This document shows, in pieces, positions 1 through 5,620 of a stretch of DNA of 6,860 bases; position 1 is the first letter of the stretch; each line of letters starts with the position of its first letter. Where the stretch lies: assembly GCA_964531805.1 (NCBI GenBank), contig CAZHGE010000114.1, positions 1-6,860 on the forward strand, given 5' to 3'. The stretch comes from RGIG8767 sp964531805. Lineage in GTDB: Bacteria; Bacillota; Clostridia; Lachnospirales; Lachnospiraceae. Below the pieces are notes generated by a model. It made no database searches, was not told the origin of the DNA, and saw only the letters and a list, made by a program, of their open reading frames with translations. A program made the translations under genes and the position numbers.

Positions 1-279
1 TGGTAAGATTTCAGAAGCCATAGCTGCGGAATGTGTCATACCTGAACATCCTACAGTTTCAACCAATGCTTCCTGAATAATACCTTCTTTAACGTTCAGT
101 GTTAACTTACATGTACCCTGCTGTGGAGCACACCAGCCAATACCATGTGTTAAACCGGAAATATCTTTAATTTCTTTTGCTTTCACCCATTTTCCTTCTT
201 CTGGAATAGGTGCAGCTCCGTGCTGTCCACCAGTTGCTGCTACTGGACACATTTTCCCAACTTCATGTGAATAGATCAT
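1..279 (-). CDS. Iron-sulfur cluster assembly scaffold-like protein (NifU/IscU N-terminal type), 3' part outside window
   Basis: The first 93 codons are visible, starting MIYSHEVGKMCPV, and the frame is open to the left edge. The ATG at 279 follows a strong ribosome-binding site, GGAAGGAGT (285-293), at about 5 bases spacing. Cysteines lie at residues 11, 50, 57 and 78. The stretch ETVGCSGMTHSAAMASEIL (74-92) resembles the first Cys-ligand loop of IscU/NifU scaffolds (GCGSAIASS in IscU), so Cys78 is the likely cluster ligand. Similar proteins of about 230 residues are common in Lachnospiraceae, annotated as Fe-S cluster assembly scaffold and often beside a GGGtGRT protein; that neighbour would be beyond the left edge. 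Known for the family: it is a presumed cytosolic platform for building Fe-S clusters. Seen: only the N-terminal part, so the remaining ligands cannot be checked. The gene has its own upstream gap with palindromes and likely its own promoter. Confidence 0.8.
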   Translation of the reverse strand, partial: MIYSHEVGKMCPVAATGGQHGAAPIPEEGKWVKAKEIKDISGLTHGIGWCAPQQGTCKLTLNVKEGIIQEALVETVGCSGMTHSAAMASEILP

Positions 280-306
280 TTTAAAACTCCTTCCATTCTG
301 TGTATT

Positions 307-342
307 TAGTTTGAGTATAAAACTCTTTATTGAAAAATTTTT
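307..342 (-). promoter_or_regulatory. Candidate activator-dependent promoter of the Fe-S scaffold gene
   Basis: On the minus strand, TATACT (314-319) is a good -10 hexamer (5 of 6 to TATAAT), predicting a start near 307 and a leader of about 28 bases before the ATG at 279. At 17-bp spacing the -35 position (337-342) reads AAAAAT, not TTGACA. A poor -35 with a palindrome placed over it fits a promoter needing an activator. Inference only; no start-site data. Confidence 0.35.
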
Positions 343-362
343 ATCTACACTGATAAAAATTT
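335..362. promoter_or_regulatory. Perfect 11-bp inverted repeat, likely operator upstream of Fe-S scaffold gene
   Basis: The arms AAATTTTTATC (335-345) and GATAAAAATTT (352-362) are perfect reverse complements separated by 6 bases (TACACT). The centre, 348.5, is about 41.5 bp upstream of the start predicted from the TATACT box, the usual class II activator position. The core TATC-N6-GATA does not match the consensus I know for CRP, FNR, Fur, PerR or Rex, so no regulator is named. Alternatively, if transcription starts further upstream, it would form an A/U-only hairpin in the leader. It lacks the GC stem of an intrinsic terminator. Confidence 0.5.
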
Positions 363-376
363 AACATCGTACAGAT

Positions 377-405
377 ACTATTTTCTCATAAACTCGAAAA
401 ATAGT
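377..405. repeat. 8-bp inverted repeat with 13-bp spacer in the intergenic gap
   Basis: ACTATTTT (377-384) and AAAATAGT (398-405) are perfect reverse complements. The repeat overlaps the -10 and most of the -35 of the second promoter candidate, so it could be a repressor site. In a DNA stretch this AT-rich, chance occurrence is a serious alternative. Confidence 0.3.
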
Positions 406-408
406 CTA
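380..408 (-). promoter_or_regulatory. Alternative upstream promoter candidate for the Fe-S scaffold gene
   Basis: On the minus strand TAGACT (403-408, 4 of 6 to TTGACA) and GAAAAT (380-385, 4 of 6 to TATAAT) are spaced by 17 bp, with a TGA just upstream of the -10 giving an extended -10 (TGn). A start near 373 would leave a leader of about 94 bases that includes the 335-362 palindrome. It is weaker by hexamer than TATACT but has a better spaced -35. Either, both or neither may be used. Confidence 0.25.
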
Positions 409-448
409 GTCATTTTTCATAAATTTTTCGCATATTTTGTTTTAAACT

Positions 449-482
449 GTTGAAATCAGGTGCTAACACCTCAAAACTCAAC
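449..482 (-). terminator. Weak hairpin after the ABC permease gene, possible terminator
   Basis: An inner 5-bp stem AGGTG/CACCT (458-462 with 467-471, loop of 4) sits inside an outer stem GTTGA/TCAAC (449-453 with 478-482), separated by an internal loop. It begins 27 bases after the permease stop codon, the expected place for operon termination. The following minus-strand sequence, AGTTTAAAACAAAATATG, has no real U-run, so intrinsic termination would be inefficient. Confidence 0.3.
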
Positions 483-508
483 CTGTTCCCTTCAAATAAC
501 CCCATTTG

Positions 509-2095
509 TTATTCGGCACAATCCATTCTATCAAAAAGAAATGAGGATAACAATGCCATAATGAATATAACTATAAACAATATTATATTCATGCCTGTCA
601 TAACAAAAAGCATATTGGAAAACGCTGTAGCTATTCCTCCCAAAAACGCCCCTGCTACGCCTGCCGTAACAAGAAGTACCTGAAAGACCAGTTTGATAAT
701 CGTATAAATAAAGCCCAAAGCGTTTTTACCGGAAATAAATCTTGCCAACAGTTCCATATAAACCTGACCTGCATTCAAGAGAACACAGCATAAAATCCCC
801 AAACCGGCATATGCCGGTTCTAACCCCATACCAATTGCTGCGGGTATGGTAATAAAAAGTCCATTACAAAGCCCTCTGATATGTTCCACCAAGGTTGCGT
901 ACCATAGTTTTTTTATGGCACCGTCCGGTATCAAAAAGGTAAGAGGATGCTCCAGTTCTTTTGACCATTTGGTACGGTAACCAGATGTCATAAAAGCAAT
1001 GTATGCTGCTACTCCGGGTATAATCAAGCACTCAAACTCCTGTAATTCTGCAAATTCCGGAATCATTTTTGCGGCAATCCCAATGCCAACTCCTAAAATC
1101 AAATACAAAACACTCGTGAAACCAAAAAAAAACCAACGATTCTTTTTATATTCTAAAATCTGTCTATAAAAAATGGCTTTCGCACCGGTTCCCTTATATT
1201 TAACACTTTTTTGCAGATATTTTTTCTTTTTCCCAATAACCGCCACTTCACCCTTTTTGCTCTTTTTCATGGCTTCTTCGTAATCATCGGCAAATTTTAT
1301 GGCTTCTTCGTAGTACCCACCTTCACATTTCATCTTCTTGGCAATGACAAACAGCAATATTGCCGTCAACAGATACAATATACTGCCTGTCACATTAACC
1401 GTAGTTGCTCCTGAAAACAACATAAAAACGAAGGATACATTCCATCCAATCAGAGGAATCATTTGAAAGAATCCATTTTCCATGATTTTTCTTGCACTCA
1501 GCACTTCAAAATCATTTGTCAGTACGCATATTCCCACACTAATGATAAACACTACAAGAATTGTATAAATCGCTGCCGATATTATTTTGCGTCCTTTTTC
1601 AGTCAACGTTTCACTGGTATAAAGAATTAACACCAATGAAGATTCCAACACCTGCTTCACCACTGTAGTAAACAAAAAATATATCAACATTTTCCAGAAC
1701 GGCATATCAAATAAAAGGATTCCGCCAACAAACACAAAAACACTTAACAAAATTTCCGACCATACGGTACGAATTTTCGCCGATAACAGGATAAGTTTCG
1801 GTGATAATGGAGCTGTAAAAAGCAAATTTACATCACACTTTTTAAAGGCGATTCCTTTCCTTCTGGCATAGGTCGCAAGATTTAACGGCATGTATAACAC
1901 CACAAAAAAACTCAAAATTGGAGCCATATCTACAGACTGTATTTTCATATCTGCAATCATTATGTGAAATGACCACAGCATCATTAGAAAATACGCTCCA
2001 ATAAGAATAAACACCAACAGATTTGCAGGTTTTCGCAAAGACATTTTAAATTGATTTTTAAAGGTGGTACACCAGAGATATATCATAGATTTCAT
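509..2095 (-). CDS. ABC transporter membrane protein (putative ABC exporter family)
   Basis: A 528-residue, strongly hydrophobic protein with roughly 11-13 predicted membrane segments. Clear ones lie near residues 25-48, 58-75, 115-130, 136-158, 171-192, 236-253, 322-342, 408-448, 463-490 and 500-520. A long charged cytoplasmic loop (about 254-320) divides two membrane halves, and the segment following residue 75 (ARRKGIAFKKCDVNLLFTAPLS) resembles the start of the Pfam putative ABC exporter family; that assignment is from memory. The ATG overlaps the TGA of the ATPase gene as ATGA (2092-2095), so translation is probably coupled; a moderate site, AGGTGGTGAG, lies about 6-15 bases upstream. The product should be the membrane partner of that ATPase in the cytoplasmic membrane. 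The substrate is unknown. The loop contains a short repeated hexapeptide, YEEAIK/YEEAMK. The stop is TAA at 509-511. Confidence 0.8.
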   Translation of the reverse strand: MKSMIYLWCTTFKNQFKMSLRKPANLLVFILIGAYFLMMLWSFHIMIADMKIQSVDMAPILSFFVVLYMPLNLATYARRKGIAFKKCDVNLLFTAPLSPKLILLSAKIRTVWSEILLSVFVFVGGILLFDMPFWKMLIYFLFTTVVKQVLESSLVLILYTSETLTEKGRKIISAAIYTILVVFIISVGICVLTNDFEVLSARKIMENGFFQMIPLIGWNVSFVFMLFSGATTVNVTGSILYLLTAILLFVIAKKMKCEGGYYEEAIKFADDYEEAMKKSKKGEVAVIGKKKKYLQKSVKYKGTGAKAIFYRQILEYKKNRWFFFGFTSVLYLILGVGIGIAAKMIPEFAELQEFECLIIPGVAAYIAFMTSGYRTKWSKELEHPLTFLIPDGAIKKLWYATLVEHIRGLCNGLFITIPAAIGMGLEPAYAGLGILCCVLLNAGQVYMELLARFISGKNALGFIYTIIKLVFQVLLVTAGVAGAFLGGIATAFSNMLFVMTGMNIILFIVIFIMALLSSFLFDRMDCAE

Positions 2096-2793
2096 TCTTT
2101 CTCACCACCTGTCATATCAAAGAATATCTGTTCTATGTCTTTATCTCCCGCACTTTCTTTTGCAAACGTACCCAGAATTTCCCCTTGGTTCATAATAAAT
2201 AAATCATCCCAAAGCTCTGTTACCATTTCCAACATATGGGTACTTAAAAGAATTGTAGTTCCTTCTTCTTTTAACTTGAGAAGCATTTCCTTTAACAGCT
2301 TGATTGCTTTTGGATCTAATCCAACCATAGGCTCATCTAACAAAATCACCGATGGCTTGATTAAAAGTCCACAGCAAAGACTGACCTTCTGCATCATCCC
2401 TTTAGATAGTTCATTTCCAAATTTATCCTGTTTATCACTCAATTCAAACAATTCCATCAATTCATCTGCATATTTATAAGCATCTTCAGATAAACCATAA
2501 GCTTTTATCATAAATTCTAAATGTTCTTTTATGGTAAGTGCATCATACATAGCAGGCAATTCCGGCACATAAGAAAAAATCTTTTTCGCTTCTAAGCTCC
2601 TTGCACCAAATCCGTCAATTCGTATCTCACCGTCGTATTTCAACAAGCCTGCAATACTCTTAATCAACGTGGATTTTCCTGCTCCGTTCGGTCCTAACAG
2701 TATTCCAATGCGTCCCTTCTCCACTGCGAAGCTGACATTGTTTACTGCCAGTGTTTTATGATATTTCTTCGTTACATTTTTAATCTCTAACAT
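2092..2793 (-). CDS. ABC transporter ATP-binding protein
   Basis: A complete 233-residue single-domain ATPase of the CcmA/BcrA-like exporter type. Walker A is GPNGAGKST (34-42). The Q-loop position has glutamate, as YVPELPAMYDALT (75-87). The signature is LSKGM (129-133) in place of LSGGQ. Walker B with the catalytic glutamate is VILLDEP (149-155, Glu154), the D-loop is GLDP (158-161) and the switch histidine is STHML (His186). All residues needed for ATP hydrolysis are present. The ATG at 2793 has GGGAGT (2799-2804) about 5 bases upstream. It overlaps the membrane protein gene by 4 bp and so encodes the energy-coupling half of that transporter, acting as a dimer at the inner face of the membrane. 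The family includes drug, peptide and sodium exporters; nothing here decides the substrate. A 59-bp gap separates it from the preceding gene, so an internal promoter cannot be excluded. Confidence 0.93.
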   Translation of the reverse strand: MLEIKNVTKKYHKTLAVNNVSFAVEKGRIGILLGPNGAGKSTLIKSIAGLLKYDGEIRIDGFGARSLEAKKIFSYVPELPAMYDALTIKEHLEFMIKAYGLSEDAYKYADELMELFELSDKQDKFGNELSKGMMQKVSLCCGLLIKPSVILLDEPMVGLDPKAIKLLKEMLLKLKEEGTTILLSTHMLEMVTELWDDLFIMNQGEILGTFAKESAGDKDIEQIFFDMTGGEKE

Positions 2794-2820
2794 CTTATAC
2801 TCCCTATATTTTGTTCATTC

Positions 2821-2844
2821 AATCAAATATGTTCTCTTTTGATT
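2821..2844. repeat. 7-bp inverted repeat between the GlmU-like gene and the ABC ATPase gene
   Basis: AATCAAA (2821-2827) and TTTGATT (2838-2844) are perfect reverse complements with a 10-bp spacer, lying 9 bases after the upstream stop codon and 28 bases before the ABC ATPase start. There is no U-run after it, so it is not a typical terminator. I found no matching -35/-10 pair beside it. It could be a weak operator, an mRNA hairpin or chance. Confidence 0.25.
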
Positions 2845-2852
2845 CCTTTCTG

Positions 2853-3524
2853 TTAATCCGCTACCTTACCTGCAATTTCTCCCTGTTTCTTGTAAATGGA
2901 GTTAGCCGGAATCACGCCACGCACCATGGAGGTTGGGTAAATATTGCTGTTTTTGCCGATTACTGTTCCCGGATTTAATACACTGTTACAGCCAACCTCT
3001 ACTTCATCTCCCAGCATAGCTCCAAATTTCTTTAAGCCTGTTTCGTAATTTTTATCTTTATCCTTAACTACGACCAAGGTTTTATCTGACTTCACGTTAG
3101 AGGTAATAGAGCCTGCTCCCATATGGGATTTGAAGCCTAAAATAGAATCTCCAACGTAATTGTAATGTGGCACCTGTACTTTATTGAACAAAATTACATT
3201 TTTTAATTCAGTAGAATTTCCAACCACTGCACCTTCACCTACAATGGCATTTCCACGGATAAATGCACAATGTCTGATTTCTGCACCTTTGCAAATAATG
3301 GTGTTTTCTCCAATAAAAGCTGTTGGAGCTACCGTTGCTTCTTTGGAAATCCAGATGTTTTCTCCCCTTTTTTCATATTTTTCTTCAGAAAGACTGCTTC
3401 CTAACTCTTTGATAAATCCGGCAATTTCAGGAAGTGCTTCCCATGGGTAAGTAAATTTGCTTAAAAATCCACCTGCAATACTTTCTTCCAGTGTATACAT
3501 TTCTTTTATTGTAATGTTTTCCAT
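2853..3524 (-). CDS. GlmU-like left-handed beta-helix acyltransferase homologue without nucleotidyltransferase domain
   Basis: A complete 223-residue protein. Residues 1-55 are a short helical N-terminus; from about 58 onward hexapeptide repeats (VAPTAFIGENTIICKGA and so on) predict a left-handed beta-helix. Residues 101-143 follow the acetyltransferase active-site region of GlmU. By alignment by eye with E. coli GlmU, Arg90, Glu106/Lys108, His120 (in VPHYNYVGD; catalytic His363 in GlmU), Tyr123, the GAGSIT turn and Asn143 are all kept. The uridyltransferase half with its LAAGxGTRM loop is absent, so the common label UDP-GlcNAc pyrophosphorylase is not supported. A sugar- or sugar-nucleotide-binding acyltransferase is the better inference; the substrate is unknown, and related helices also occur as C-terminal domains of sugar nucleotidyltransferases. 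The ATG at 3524 has AGAGAGGAT about 7 bases upstream, better than the later Met9. It lies 21 bp after topB, so co-transcription is likely. Confidence 0.8.
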   Translation of the reverse strand: MENITIKEMYTLEESIAGGFLSKFTYPWEALPEIAGFIKELGSSLSEEKYEKRGENIWISKEATVAPTAFIGENTIICKGAEIRHCAFIRGNAIVGEGAVVGNSTELKNVILFNKVQVPHYNYVGDSILGFKSHMGAGSITSNVKSDKTLVVVKDKDKNYETGLKKFGAMLGDEVEVGCNSVLNPGTVIGKNSNIYPTSMVRGVIPANSIYKKQGEIAGKVAD

Positions 3525-3545
3525 AATAAAATCCTCTCTTTTATG

Positions 3546-5573
3546 CTATTTCTTATAATATGATGCTGCTTTATCAAAATATCCTCTTAAAGAATACTGG
3601 TTATTCAAGTCTAACACACCATTGGTTCTGCTGATAATAAAATTCGACAGCTTCTGCATATATTCTTCCGGCGTAATACTGCCTTCTGCCACATAAGTAA
3701 GCCCCTTTTCCCAGCTTGCAGTCAGTTCCGGATTCAGCAAAGAACGAATGGATGCGTTTACTACATCATAAATCATTTCACCCAACAAGGTAGGTGTAAT
3801 CACCTGAGTTTTCTTGTTCAGGGAAAGGTACTTGTTGTTAATCAGCTTCTTTAAAATTTCTGCTCTTGTAGCACTGGTACCGATTCCGCTTCCCTTTATC
3901 TGGGAGCGAAGCTCTTCATCTTCAATGAGCTGCCCCGCATTTTCCATGGCAAGAATAATCGAACCGGAATTATAACGTTTTGGCGGAGAGGTTTCCCCTT
4001 CTTTTAAGAAAAATTCCTGCACTGCCAAAGGTGTGCCTTTTTTCAGATTCTGCACCAACTGAATTAAAGAGGTATTTTGACTCTGAGATTCCAAATCGTC
4101 CTTTGCAAGTTCTTCTCCCTCTTTCTTTTGGTTATTTTCTGCTGTTTTTTCAGATTTTTGGTATTCCATCACCTTTAAATACCCCGGTTCTAACAAAACC
4201 TTAAAGTTTGCAAAAAATCTTTCTTCCTTCACCTTTAAGGTTAACCCTACCTTTTGATATTCCGCCGCAGGCAAAAATATGCTGATAAATCTTTTTACGA
4301 TGGTAATATAAACACCATAAGAAGTTTTATTTAAGGCAGACAGTGCATTTAACCCCTGCCCCGTCGGTATAATGGCATAGTGGTCAGTAATCTGCTTATC
4401 ATTTACATATCTTGTTTTCGCAAGATTTTTGTAAGTTCCACCACCTGCAATTTCACTGACAAAAGGTGCTACCACCGGTAAATTTCTAAGTCCGTTTAAG
4501 TTTTTATGTATCTCCTTTGCCACTGCTGTAGAAAGCACTCTGGCATCGGTTCTTGGATAGGTTACCAGCTTCTTTTCATACAAATCCTGAACTACCTTTA
4601 AGGTTTCATCCGGACTGATTTTAAACAGCCTAGAACATTCATTCTGAAGTTCCGCTAAGTTAAACAATAACGGCGGATTTTTCTTCTCTTTCTTTTTCTC
4701 CACAGCTTCTACCATAGCTTCTACCGGAGGTTCTACAGAAAGTGCTTCGATTAATTCTTTGGCTGTTTTTTCTTCTTTAAACCCGTTTTCCTTGTAGAGC
4801 AGCGGTGAAGCGTAATATTTACTGCCTTCTACCGCTTTCCATTCTGCTTCTATCACACTGTCTTCATGAGCAGCTTTCAGTAAAACCCTGTAAAATGGTG
4901 TTTTGACAAAATCTCTAATTTCCCTTTCTCTGCGTACTACCATTCCCTGCACACAGGTCATAACACGTCCCACGGACACTACAGAATACTTTTCCCCCAA
5001 GTAATTTGCAATGGAATTTCCGTATTTTAATGTTAATAATCTGGAAAAATTAATTCCCATCAGGTAATCTTCTTTTGCTCTAAGGTAAGCCGCTTCCGAC
5101 AAATTATCGTATTCGGACAAATCTTTGGCTTCTTTGATTCCTCTGAGAATTTCTTCCTCTGTCTGAGAATCAATCCATACTCTTTTTCTTTCCTTACCTT
5201 CTACATGAGCTTCCTGTTCAACCAGTCGGTAGATATATTCCCCTTCACGCCCGGAGTCAGTGCATACATAAATACAGGTAACGTCTTCACGGTTCAACAG
5301 TCTGCTTACAATATCAAACTGCTTCTGAACGCCTTTGATGACTTCGTATTTGAATTTTTCCGGAATAAAAGGCAATGTGCTTAAACTCCATTTTTTCAAT
5401 TTTTCATCATAACTTTCCGGATAGCTCATGCTGACAAGATGACCTACACACCAGGTAATTATGGCTTCTTCCGATTCTAAGTAACCATCATTTCTTCTGG
5501 TATTTAAGTGCAATGCTTTGGCAAACTCCTGAGCTACACTTGGTTTTTCTGCTATATATAATGATTTTGACAT
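3546..5573 (-). CDS. topB: DNA topoisomerase III (type IA)
   Basis: A complete 675-residue type IA topoisomerase, which passes one DNA strand through a transient break in another to relax or decatenate DNA. The Toprim domain begins at IAEKPSVA (7-14, Glu9) and carries TDSGREGE (105-112): Asp106, Gly108 and Glu110 occupy the usual DxDxE positions, so the second acidic residue is glycine, as in other Firmicute TopB proteins I recall (TDAGREGE in B. subtilis). SVGRVMTCVQGMVVRRERE (200-218) and VTYPRTDARVLS (337-348) follow, with Tyr339 as the nucleophile. DHYAIIPT (397-404), PPKRY (530-534) and GSGIGTSATRAEI (561-573) are the conserved core motifs. A charged low-complexity insert lies at about 472-498. 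The protein ends soon after the core with no CxxC zinc ribbons. The ATG at 5573 follows GCGAGG at about 7 bases. It sits 47 bp after the AlbA_2 gene and 21 bp before the next gene. Confidence 0.95.
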   Translation of the reverse strand: MSKSLYIAEKPSVAQEFAKALHLNTRRNDGYLESEEAIITWCVGHLVSMSYPESYDEKLKKWSLSTLPFIPEKFKYEVIKGVQKQFDIVSRLLNREDVTCIYVCTDSGREGEYIYRLVEQEAHVEGKERKRVWIDSQTEEEILRGIKEAKDLSEYDNLSEAAYLRAKEDYLMGINFSRLLTLKYGNSIANYLGEKYSVVSVGRVMTCVQGMVVRREREIRDFVKTPFYRVLLKAAHEDSVIEAEWKAVEGSKYYASPLLYKENGFKEEKTAKELIEALSVEPPVEAMVEAVEKKKEKKNPPLLFNLAELQNECSRLFKISPDETLKVVQDLYEKKLVTYPRTDARVLSTAVAKEIHKNLNGLRNLPVVAPFVSEIAGGGTYKNLAKTRYVNDKQITDHYAIIPTGQGLNALSALNKTSYGVYITIVKRFISIFLPAAEYQKVGLTLKVKEERFFANFKVLLEPGYLKVMEYQKSEKTAENNQKKEGEELAKDDLESQSQNTSLIQLVQNLKKGTPLAVQEFFLKEGETSPPKRYNSGSIILAMENAGQLIEDEELRSQIKGSGIGTSATRAEILKKLINNKYLSLNKKTQVITPTLLGEMIYDVVNASIRSLLNPELTASWEKGLTYVAEGSITPEEYMQKLSNFIISRTNGVLDLNNQYSLRGYFDKAASYYKK

Positions 5574-5620
5574 TTATTTTCCTCGCATTATATTTATTTG
5601 CTTCGTGGCATCTAAATAAT

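Noticed and set aside
335..362. Intrinsic terminator interpretation of the 11-bp palindrome
   Set aside because: The stem is almost wholly A/T and lies just upstream of a gene start; a terminator would need a GC-rich stem followed by a U-run.
450..683. 77-codon plus-strand open frame
   Set aside because: It lies mostly antisense to the end of the permease gene and over the hairpin region, has no recognisable domain and reads like a reverse-frame shadow.
2051..2479. 142-codon plus-strand open frame antisense to the ABC ATPase
   Set aside because: The minus-strand frame has all ABC motifs; the plus-strand product is serine/isoleucine-rich with no domain, as expected of an antisense shadow.
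3184..3450. 88-codon plus-strand open frame antisense to the GlmU-like gene
   Set aside because: No ribosome-binding site or domain; the opposite strand carries a clear hexapeptide-repeat protein.
4681..4705. Polypyrimidine run on the plus strand
   Set aside because: It simply encodes the lysine/glutamate-rich stretch KKKEKK of TopB on the minus strand.
5587..5615. Perfect TATAAT on the minus strand just upstream of topB, with TTAGAT 17 bp further up
   Set aside because: The predicted start near 5580 would fall at the ribosome-binding site (5581-5586), leaving no usable leader, and the -35 matches only 3 of 6. More likely AT-rich chance.
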